DNA from: Chionoecetes opilio
Taxonomy: Eukaryota > Arthropoda > Malacostraca > Decapoda > Majidae
Direction: 5' to 3'
NCBI GenBank assembly: GCA_016584305.1
Contig: JACEEZ010013506.1
Span: forward strand, 92,501 to 156,500
DNA length: 64,000 bases
In this document: positions 55,551 through 64,000 of the stretch, piece by piece
How the letters are laid out: the number at the start of each line of letters is the position of its first letter
Numbering within the stretch: position 1 is the stretch's first letter
Made by a program: the position numbers and the translations under genes
The notes under the pieces: generated by a model
Seen by the model: the letters and a program-made list of their open reading frames with translations, nothing else
The model's database searches: none
What the model was told of the DNA's origin: nothing

Positions 55551-56564
55551 GGAGGTGGAGGACCTATACTGCGACGGGGATCTGGTTCTCTATGGAGCAC
55601 GTGTTATTATTCCAGCTGCTCTACGCCGCAACGTCTTGGCCCGCCTCCACGACAGCCATAGAGGAGTAGAGACCACCAAGAGGCGTGCGAGGCAAGCTGT
55701 ATACTGGCCCGGCATCAACTCTGACATCGCCAACACTGTCCAAGCATGTGGGCCATGCCAAGTGATGCGGCCAAGCCAGCAGTAGGAGCCCCTGTTGTCC
55801 GACGATGACCCCACCAGACCTTTTGAGTCAGTGTCAGCCGACTTCTTCACTGTTGCTGGGAAGTCATTCCTAGCTATAGCTGACCGTCTCTCTGGTTGGC
55901 CCGCTGTGGTGCCATGTGGCAGCGACACAAAACGTCTGCCGCCACCATCCGCCAGTTCCGGTACCACTTCCGTGACGTGGGCGTCCCTGTGCGTCTTAGG
56001 ACCGACAGAGGACCCCAATTCACGAGCCGGGACTTCGCAGCGTTCCTCGACCGCTGGGGAGTCAGGCATATGGTGTCTTCACCGCATTACCCGCAGTCCA
56101 ACGGCCACGCTGAGGCAGCAGTCAAGTCCGTCAAACACCTAATCCTGAAGGTGGCTCCATCAGGCAATATCGACAGCGAGGACTTTGACCGCGGACTGCT
56201 GGAGCTCCACAATGCTCCGAACTACACCGGTCGCTCCCCAGCACAAATCTTGTATGGACGACCTCTCCGTTCTTGCGTCCCCGCCCACCCCCAGTCCTTC
56301 TTGATGGAGTGGCAGACCAAGACAGAGATATGTGACCGCCGAGCTGCCAACCGTGCTCAAGACGTCGTGACACGCTACAACGCGCACGCCCGTCCCCTTC
56401 CCAGGCTGAAGATCAACGAGCAAGTTCGTATCCAGGATCCGACATCGCTTCGCTGGGACAAAGTGGGCACCATCATGGGCACCGGCAGGTCACGGGACTA
56501 TCAAGTTCGGTCACCCAGTGGTCGTTTATGGTGGCGCAACCGACGGTTCCTCCGTCCTGTGTAG
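55543..56564 (+). pseudogene. gypsy integrase with stop and frameshift
   Basis: Integrase that would insert the cDNA. H2C2 zinc region: RLHDSHRG, TKRRARQAVYWPGI, VQACGPCQ. Core: SVSADFFTVAGKSFLAIADR (first Asp), VPVRLRTDRGPQFTSRDF (second Asp), VSSPHYPQSNGHAEAAVKSV (Glu). C-terminal part ends WWRNRRFLRPV. Breaks: in-frame TAG at 55783-55785 after MRPSQQ, and a frameshift near 55925. All three catalytic acids are present across the pieces. Confidence 0.87.
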
Positions 56565-56702
56565 TTCCCCACTAACGACCCCCCGACGATGGATGAGTCC
56601 CCTACTCCTACCAGCGACCCAGTCCCTCGCCGCTCAGAACGGATAATGCAGCAGCAGGAGTCCGCTCAAGACCTTGCTATGAGCGTGAAGGGGGGAGGGA
56701 GG

Positions 56703-56938
56703 TGTGGGATAGTTAGTTAGTAGGTGCAGCCTGGCAACATTGCGCCGGCAGCACGCCACCTGGCAACCCCTAGTGGTAGCCACTGGGCAGTCAGTCACAC
56801 CCGCCTTGAGGCATGTATAGGCGTTCCCTATTGTTCTCACTGTAATTTGTACTGCTACCACTAGAAGAGAACCTACTTAAAGTAACTTGTGTTTCTGTGA
56901 TCCCCCTGGACTTAGACTGATCACATACACAACGAACA
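56703..56938 (+). repeat. 3' LTR of the gypsy element
   Basis: 236 bp, TGTGGGATAGTTAG to CACAACGAACA, preceded by a purine tract. It is followed by the GAAAG target duplication. Confidence 0.93.
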
Positions 56939-56943
56939 GAAAG

Positions 56944-57860
56944 TACAAACTGCTGTGTGCTTCTAGTTTCCGTGTTTCTTATAAAAAAAACTCCTCGTGG
57001 TCCTTGAACGCAAATTTGATAATTGCTGAAGATGCCGACATGATTACTCATTTCGGTGTGCGAATGGAAACTAAGCGAGACTAGTCCAGTACACCTCACT
57101 GTCCGATGTCCTATGTCACTTGACAGACAGAGTTGCCAGGTCCTGCCAATTATTGTATTTCTTGCTAGAAATTACTCAACAAATTTTGGAATTTGCCAGA
57201 AATATTCGTCAATTGAATTTCATTTTCTTATGATGAAAAATTGAAAATGCCAAAAAAGTAAAGTGTGAATGCCAAAAGTATATTTTGTGGTTTGTGCACC
57301 TGGCAACCCTGCTGCCAGATGTGCTCAATGTAACGACTAACGAGCTCTGGTAGAAGGGGGATAAGGGTAACGTATAAGGGAGGAAATATATTTACAAAAT
57401 TTAATATATGTGAACAACTGAACATCTAGGTCAAATATTTCTTCTTTCATTGCTTCGTTGGCATGAAGAAACAAACATAGAAAAATAGCAATTTTTGTGG
57501 TAACGTTTTCCGAGCGAGCTAGCTAAACATGTGGTGTACGTGTACGAAGGGTGCGGGGATTGCATAGGCCTACACATATATGAAGTACACGGAGGTGAAC
57601 AGAGCTGCAAACATGCGTGCGTGCAAACTGAGATTATCACTGTGAGAATGGCCACGTCATGCATGTTCTCTCGAATCGCACGCACTCTATCAGCGCTCGC
57701 AGGGCTAAGCTCATGCATCATCACCGTAGAGCTAGTCAGGCAGTATCTATAGACAGTACAACGCTGTATGATGGCGCCGTGAATCGAAACAGCCATGATT
57801 TTTCTCTGTGTATGATAAGAAATTCCAACCTTCCCCACGCCGCGATGCACTTTTTAACCC
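56944..57860. other. no gene seen
   Basis: Inside the candidate hAT element if its ends are correctly paired. Short frames only, and no transposase motif was recognised. Confidence 0.5.
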
Positions 57861-58018
57861 TGATCTCGACCTGGTCTCGAGCCAAACTCCGAGACCAGAA
57901 GCTTCGAGACCAAGATCAAGACCAAATCAAACGAGACCAAGACCAAGACCAAGACCACATCAAACTGGTCTCGAGACCGGTCTCGAGACCAAGACCAGTC
58001 TCGAGACCTACAACACTG

Positions 58019-58640
58019 GAAACTACCTTTGAAATGGGGCCTAGTTTCAACTAATACTGAAAAACTAACTTAAGAATGAATTTTCTAGTGGAAAACGTTC
58101 ATAAGAATAGGTCAAAGGTAAAGAATACGCATTGGTTGATATCGTTGATGGATTAAGTTTCATGTAAATTAAAAGTGTAATTAACACTAATTAGCCATGT
58201 TCTTAAAATACAGTTTCCACCGAATATTCCATTCTTAAGTTGTTATTTCTGATGCAGTACACAATTCCCTATTGGTTTGCGAAGGAATTATCTTTGGACC
58301 TTTCATGTTAATTAAATCCATTTTGAAGGTTATGTTACGCGCTTGGCGTGTAGTGGGTGGGGGGAAGGCAGGTTGAGTGGGTCTGTGTATGTTTGTTGGG
58401 GGGTTGTGTAGTGTTTCGGGTGAGAGCGAGGGTGTGAAGCAGTGTCTGTATGTTTGGATGTATGAGCGGGCGGCACGTGGTGTGGGTGCTTACTGATCTT
58501 TCACAAAGGAGGGTGACGTCATTCGCGGTGATCATTCTGATTGGGTCGTGCACGGCCGGCCACGCGACGGGATTGGCTGGCTAGCCGGCGGCGGCGGCGG
58601 GAAGTGAGGGGAGACAGGGAGAGGGGAAGCCCGCGCGCCC
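58019..58640. other. no gene seen
   Basis: AT-rich to 58330, then GT-rich and a GC-rich patch (58550-58640, GGCGGCGGCGG) that resembles a CpG-rich promoter, but no transcript start or frame can be tied to it. Confidence 0.45.
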
Positions 58641-58929
58641 GAGTAGCGTAGGATTGTGCGGTATCAAGAAAATACCGGTATTGTCGATACCGGTTTGCGG
58701 GAGTAATACCGGTACGACCTCACACCGGTATCAATTACGATACCGGTATACCGATACCGTAGAGGAATACCGGTATTACCGGTATCGGTATTTGTTTTTT
58801 CGTGTGTTTTTTTACTTGTCCATTCTCAGACAATTATTAACCTCTACAGCATCGTCCCCCCCCCCTTAAATAAAGTTTCCTATAGCGTCGGCCATTGCTT
58901 TTTTTACAATTATTAACCCCTACCGTACA

Positions 58930-59095
58930 GCATAGGTAAAGGTTAAAGGTAAGGTAAAGATGGGAGCATACGCTTAGCTGCGCGTGGCATGCGGTGCTCA
59001 TCTCCGTGGCATTAGCCCTTAGAGCCTGTGGTGGGTGAGAACCCGTTCCCCGGGGACACAGGGCTAGTGTGCCCCCCGGGTTACCAAACCACGTA
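58930..59095 (+). repeat. possible SINE-like insert in the hAT element
   Basis: A block beginning GGTAAAGGTTAAAGGTAAGG and containing GCTCATCTCCGTGGCATTAG and GAACCCGTTCCCCGGGGACA. Its composition and its start differ from the surroundings, and it looks like a short interspersed element. No target duplication was found. Confidence 0.3.
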
Positions 59096-60220
59096 AGCAA
59101 AACCCCCCCAAAAAAATTCCTTGGCGTCGGCCTTGAAGTTTTAAGTGGGACGAGTAAAAACTAGGCCTAGGCCCGCCCCCCAGAGGAAAAAAATAGTTTT
59201 CATGAAAACTAAAGCTGGACATTTCTTATTTCTGAACACTGCTTTGTATGCATAATATGCCAAAAATTTGTCAAAAAGGAAAATATGGGGGGGAAAAAGT
59301 TTCCCAATTTAAAAACTAATATGAATCTGAACACATTTGAAAAATTTTTAGACCTTCCCCCCCCTTATTAGGGTTTTTTTTTATCCAGACCTTACAACCC
59401 TTCAGATATTTCTAAAACGTAATAAAAAAGGGGAGAGATAAAAAAATTAAAAAAAAAAAATTACTAACCTAACCAAACCAACCTAACGGTAGAATTGTAG
59501 CCCTTTTTCCCCCCTTTATTCTTTAGGAGGTTTTGGGTTAGGTTGTAGTGAGGTTGGGTTTAAAAATTTTTTTTTTGGGGGCCGGGGGGGGAATATAGGG
59601 GGGAGGGGGGCATTGAAGGGGGCATTTTTTCCCCCCACTTATAATTAGTTTTAGAGGTATCGAAGGGATCTGTGAAGGTCTGGAGAAAAAAGAAAAAAAT
59701 AAGGTGGAAAAGGCTGAATTTTTTACCCCCAAAATTTTATTCGGCCCCGCACTCCCAGGACCCGGGCCTTTCGGGCCTCGCCAAAACCAAATCCGCCTGG
59801 CGTCGGCCATCTTTTTTTTTTTTTTTACAATTGAACCTACCCTACAGAAGACCCCCCTAAAAAAAATTTTATTTTTGGGTAGGCCATTTATTTTTTTTAT
59901 CGTAATCTAAATACTAAGGGAGTACCGTGTGCTGTGTGTGTGTGGGGTGTTATGGTGTGTGTGGTGTGTCTGTCTGTTTTTTTGGGAGCCCCAAACGTAA
60001 ATTCAAATTTTTATGAGAGTAGGCTCAAAAATCGCAAATACATCGTAGGTGGTAAGCGGCTTGGTCCCATGTCGATTGAATAATTTTGAAGGGGGGTTTT
60101 GGGCTAAAAACACTTTAGGAGTATTAGATTCCAGGATTTGGATTTGGATCAATTTGGATCATAATAATAATAACAATAATGAAAATGATGATGCCATTAT
60201 TAACCATAATAATAGTAGAC

Positions 60221-60226
60221 TAAGAC

Positions 60227-60275
<49 letters not shown>
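60221..60275. repeat. (AAT)n microsatellite
   Basis: About 18 AAT units inside the hAT element. Confidence 0.9.
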
Positions 60276-60277
<2 letters not shown>

Positions 60278-60817
60278 AAATTTTATCTCGGCTATATTTG
60301 TATAGTGACGCCTGTGTGAAATGTAATGATCCGTTTTCTGTGATGGTCTTGCGGGGGGACTCTTCCCTCAGGGGTAGAGGGAGGGAGGGAGGTTGTCAGA
60401 GCGGCATTGTCAGCTGAGCTGTAATCGGTCAATGATAACACGCGCCTCAGATTCTGAGGCTCTGAGCCAATGAGCGTTACGCTACCATACGTGTCTCGGC
60501 AATCCGGTCTGTTGCGAGAAAAAAACACAATACCGAAATCCAATACCGACCAAATAATATACCGATACCGGTATACCGATGCACCACCAATACCAATACC
60601 GGTATACCGAAACAAAACAATACCGGTAATACCGGTAATACCGGTGCTAAAATACCGGTATTTCGGTATACCGAAAACCGGTGCACATCCCTAGAGTAGC
60701 GAGACAGAACAGAGCGGGCACGAGACTAGAGGGTGTCTCGCGTCGGGCGAGCGCCGCCCCGCCTTCGTCAGGAGGCCTCGTGTGCGTTAAGCAGTACCTT
60801 CGTGTGTTTTGTGTTTC

Positions 60818-61158
60818 CTCCCAAGTGATAAGATAAGATTTTCATCCTATCTAGACACTTTGCAAGTACCAACTACAAGGTTATTGACTATACAAAGCGC
60901 CGCCACGTCAGCACGAACTAGGCGGACTCGAACCGCTGACCGAATGCGCAGGGACTCTGCACATTGCAAGATAAGATAAGATTTTCATCCTATCTAGACA
61001 CTTTGCAAGTACCAACTACAAGGTTATTGACTATACAAAGCGCCGCCACGTCAGCATGAACTAGGCGGACTCGAACCGCTGACCGAATGCACAGGGACGC
61101 TGCACATTGCGAACACACGTCTCTACCAACCTTGCCACCCTGACGGGCTCCCAAGTGA
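60818..61158 (-). mobile_element. tRNA-derived SINE dimer with 11-bp target duplication
   Basis: Two head-to-tail minus-strand copies of the SINE also found at 12200-12378. The downstream copy (60969-61147) is complete, with B box GGTTCGAGTCC and start CCCGTCAGGGTGGCAAGGTT. The other (60829-60968) lacks the first about 40 bp. CTCCCAAGTGA at 60818-60828 and 61148-61158 flanks the pair together, so they entered as a unit or one arose by later duplication. Confidence 0.88.
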
Positions 61159-61423
61159 AGCCTCGTGTATGTGTGTGTTAGGGAAGCATTCTTGGACTAT
61201 GTGAGTACTTTGTTCTTTCTCTCAACCTTCAGGAGTTGAGTCCTGTGTATTGTGTGACCTCCGCTCAGTGCTTCCATTTTAGGGTAAAATACCCTAAACT
61301 AGGGTAATCAGACCCCTTCTAGGGTAGCGGTTAGGGTAATACATTATCTAGGGTAATTCTACCGTAGATAACAGTGAAGTCGCCACCTACAATGAAGTCG
61401 CCTGGCGCCAAATATTACGAATT

Positions 61424-63061
61424 ATAAGGCGTATTTTGTCCATGCCCTTGGAAGTAAAATTTTACTTATTTAAGCTCCGCCCACTTATTTTTTACTCTTT
61501 TGCGTGCATAGAAAACTGAGCAGATACACTTCGGCAGCGATATTTTACTCTTTTCCTGTAAAGTTTTACAGTCGTGGGTGTGAGTGGTGGTTTCAAGAGC
61601 CTGGCCAATCAGATCGCGCGCATGAGAAAATCTTATCAAAACTCCTCCCGTAAATGTTTCTCTTTTCCTTTAATTCTCATCCAATTCAACATTCATTACA
61701 TGCGCACGACACGCAAAGGATACTGTATTTAATTAAGAGTAGGTAAGGAGTAGTAAGGAGTAGAGTAGGTGACTCTTAACAGGTAAGAAGTCACAAATAT
61801 TAAAATTCTCCAGCGACGTCTGGGAACAAATTTCCCAATCCCTCGAATTTTTCAATGTGTCCGAATCTTCGTTGATGCTTGCTGGCTTAGCACCAAAACT
61901 GGTGTATTATTGCTATAGTATAGTCAAATACTTAAATATATTCATGAGTGATATTACATTTGCAATAGAAATGTATAAATTTGGTATATATGTTATATCA
62001 CACAAAAAGAAAGCCTTTTAGAGAACCTATCGCAGGGCACGAATACGAACATTTCATCAGTCTGATTCAGCTCCAACACGCGTAGGAAGGTCTCTGTGTG
62101 TAACCCACGGGCCACCACACACCCACCACCACCCAGGCACCCACCCGCCCACCACCACCCACCCACCCACCACCCGCCCACCACACACCCACCCATCACA
62201 CGCCCATCACCCATCCGCCCACCACACACACACACACCACACGCCCATCACCCATCCGCCCACCACACACCCACCACACACCCACCCACCACACATCCGC
62301 CCACCACACACCCACCCACCACACGCCCATCACCCATCCGCCCACCACACACCCACCCACCACACGCCCATCATACATCCGCCCACCACACACCCACCCA
62401 CCACACGCCCATCACACATCAGCCCACCACACACCCACCCACCACCCATCCGCCACACGCCCATCATACATCCGCCCACCACACACCCACCCACCACACG
62501 TCCATCACACACCCGCCCACCACACACCCGCCCATGGATGTTAAACGGGGGAGATTCACTGGAGGATGAATCACAACCAGCATTCATCTAGGTTTAGGCA
62601 AAGAATAATTCGTGAAACGTAGATGTAGGTACACGTAGCCTACATACGTACAGGTCCATGATAGCATTAAACATCCTCGACGCACATCGTGAAATGGCTG
62701 TGTAGCAAATAGATATTCAAATAACAGTTTCATAGCGCCCTAAACATTTCAGTTTAATATCAAGTCCATCTATAGAGTTAGAAAACAATGCTAGGCCATT
62801 CTAAGAGCTCAAAACAATTAGATATCGATGTGTAATACAGACAATCACGCTACTACTCTTTGCTGTGCCTTCAATAATGTCAACCTTAACGATATTCCTT
62901 GAGCCTCTGTAAGAGGTAATGAAGTGTACGACACTTTTACTCTCGGCAACATCAAGAAAGAGCTTTGGCAGCGCTACAATCGTATTTTGTGATGGCAAGC
63001 AAGGGCGGAGCTTAAATAAGTATAATTTTACTCCGGAAGGACACTACAAAATACGCCTATA
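61424..63061. mobile_element. inner element with ~57-bp terminal inverted repeats
   Basis: The left end AGGCGTATTTTGTCCATGCC (61427 onward) is the inverted copy of the end at 63058. Both arms share TACTTATTTAAGCTCCGCCC. ATA at 61424-61426 and 63059-63061 may be a 3-bp target duplication. The body of 1,632 bp has no transposase. It holds the minisatellite at 62100-62535. Confidence 0.7.
62100..62535. repeat. CCCACCACACAC minisatellite
   Basis: Irregular array of CGCCCACCACACACCCACCC and CACGCCCATCACCCATC blocks. The Pro/Thr/His frame is an artefact. Confidence 0.9.
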
Positions 63062-63672
63062 GCATCACTACTGATTTTTATATGCCACTGAAGATGTTAC
63101 ACAGTAGTTTATATCATGACTGTATAATCTACCGTTTCAGCGTTTTTATGCTTTGTATCTGCAAATATAACTGTTGCGCATTTTGTTTCTCAAGTTTTTC
63201 TTCGCGCGATGACAGACAGTAAACAATAGCTTTTCGGGCGACAGGACGCAGACTTGCCAGATCTTTCAAACTGGAATAGAATTTATTTTCACGTTGGCAG
63301 AGGAATTTTTATATATCCAAGCATCTTCCGCAGCTAATATATATAGAAACTTGTTTTACTTTACCTCTAATTTCCCTGAATTCCCCAGAGTGGCGACTCA
63401 GCTGTTGGGTTAAAATACTAGATGGCGACTTTACTGTAGTAGGTATAGTGAGGTCGCCACTCGGTTTTATTTTTGTAATTTGTTCATTTATAGCCCTAAT
63501 ATGACACAGAATAAGACACAAAATGACACAGACTTTCCAGATAGACCCTTCTAACTTTCCTGAAATCATGGATGTAGAAATGTAAGTATTAACGCCACCA
63601 CACGTCTGTAAATAACAAAGAAACGTAGAACTGGCGACTTCACTGTTATCTACGGTAGGGTAATCAGGTGTT

Positions 63673-64000
63673 TGTCAGTTTTTTAAAATTCAAATTCAAA
63701 GGATTCATTGACGTAAAATCAGTGTTTAATTTTCATTTTTTATACTCACGAAACTTTATTTATGTAAGGCTAGCGGAAATCTACTGGTGTCACCCTTCAT
63801 AGATCCCCGTTTTCGGTCTCTGCTCTGGGCGGGTTTAGTGTTGCCAGATGACGAAAATTTTCACCAGATGACGAAAATTGCTGAAATTTCTAAGACAAAT
63901 TCAGTTGCCAGTTTTATTATTGCAAATGACCCAATCGAAAAGTCTGCACGGAAAATTGAACTTCAGGTGTGTGCTTTTCTATCAGAACATCACTTGCCCA
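63673..64000. other. no gene seen
   Basis: AT-rich. A short direct repeat (CCAGATGACGAAAATT, twice at 63845-63880) is the only structure noticed. Confidence 0.5.

Larger units (their letters stand above)
51137..56943 (+). mobile_element. mag-like gypsy LTR retrotransposon, RT-deleted
   Basis: 5' LTR 51142-51391 and 3' LTR 56703-56938, 5-bp target duplication GAAAG at 51137-51141 and 56939-56943. Directly after the 5' LTR is TGGCGCAGTGAGTCAC, the expected primer-binding position. A purine tract GAAGGGGGGAGGGAGG precedes the 3' LTR. Internal order: gag, zinc knuckles, protease, then an RTE insertion, the start of RT, a deletion removing RT and RNase H, and integrase. It cannot transpose by itself. 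Confidence 0.93.
50797..58018. mobile_element. candidate hAT-type element enclosing the gypsy element
   Basis: CAGTGTTGTAG at 50797-50807 faces CTACAACACTG at 58008-58018. Both ends carry arrays of GAGACCAAGACC-type subterminal repeats (50808-50960 and 57878-58007). CAGTGTTG ends fit hAT. Without the gypsy insertion the body would be about 1.4 kb with no transposase. No 8-bp target duplication is visible; the left flank is microsatellite. The pairing of the two ends is therefore inferred. Confidence 0.5.
58641..60701. mobile_element. hAT-type transposon, 2,045 bp, no transposase
   Basis: Body 58649-60693 with the 8-bp target duplication GAGTAGCG at 58641-58648 and 60694-60701. The left end is TAGGATTGTGCGGT and the right end read inward TAGGGATGTGCACCGGT. 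Both ends carry dense ATACCGGTAT-type subterminal palindromes (58660-58795 and 60525-60680). The interior has homopolymer-rich DNA and repeated GGCGTCGGCCAT fragments. No transposase frame is present. Confidence 0.82.
61283..63672. mobile_element. outer inverted-repeat element
   Basis: CTACCGTAGATAACAGTGAA with GTCGCCA (61359-61387) faces TGGCGACTTCACTGTTATCT with ACGGTAG (63633-63659). Further GAAGTCGCC/GGCGACTT and GAGGTCGCC motifs lie at both sides. The left arm also has AGGGTAA repeats. Exact boundaries and target duplication are not resolved. It encloses the element at 61427-63058. Confidence 0.55.

Noticed and set aside
59538..59910. Frames of 60-90 codons inside the hAT element
   Set aside because: Homopolymer-rich sequence without hAT transposase motifs such as the dimerisation region.
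62096..62569. 157-codon Pro/Thr/His frame
   Set aside because: Translated CCCACCACACAC minisatellite.

Overview
This is nuclear DNA from an animal, most likely a decapod crustacean and possibly a crab. The evidence is one intron-containing arthropod cuticle-protein gene (RR-type chitin-binding domain with a short signal-peptide first exon), very abundant CA and GA microsatellites, short TTAGG runs, and a retrotransposon mix (copia, RTE, APE-type non-LTR, mag-like gypsy) of the kind known from decapod genomes. Species assignment is inference. There are no bacterial genes, operons, CRISPR arrays or rRNA genes, and no free-standing tRNA; the tRNA-like sequences belong to SINEs.

Layout. 1-3.8 kb: microsatellites, one piggyBac-type MITE and purine-rich repeats upstream of the only clear host gene. 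3.8-8.5 kb: a three-exon cuticle protein gene with TATA box and poly(A) signal; its second intron holds a foldback element, a 32-bp minisatellite and two back-to-back hairpins. 9.2-18.6 kb: a foldback element, a decayed copia element interrupted by a tRNA-derived SINE, another foldback, a hAT-type MITE with 8-bp target duplication, and a non-LTR retrotransposon with endonuclease and reverse transcriptase.

18.97-47.1 kb: three tandem copies (A, B, C) of a roughly 4.85-kb unit. Each has a tRNA-like SINE head, GA/CT tracts, a foldback and a small gene encoding two hydrophobic segments plus a C-terminal KH-like domain. In every copy a 327-bp exon module of this gene is triplicated. Copies B and C carry the same 5'-truncated RTE insertion at the same site; copy A does not. 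Copy B is also split by a 9,043-bp P-element-like transposon (29177-38219) with perfect 24-bp terminal inverted repeats, an 8-bp target duplication and a spliced THAP9-like transposase predicted at 909 residues. A 75-bp satellite array lies inside that transposon.

47.1-64 kb: a second copy of the APE non-LTR element split by a 933-bp solo LTR; a 32-bp minisatellite; a mag-like gypsy element with both LTRs and a 5-bp target duplication, which has lost its reverse transcriptase/RNase H and received an RTE insertion; a hAT element with 8-bp target duplication; a SINE dimer with a shared 11-bp target duplication; and a nested inverted-repeat element.

The insertions can be ordered in time from nesting and target duplications: 327-bp triplication, then the 4.85-kb tandem duplication, with RTE insertion before the split of B and C, then the P-like insertion in B only. 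The near identity of the copies means an assembly duplication has to be excluded. The best leads are the intact P-like transposon, the triplicated KH-like gene, and the satellite that appears to derive from a foldback-element arm.
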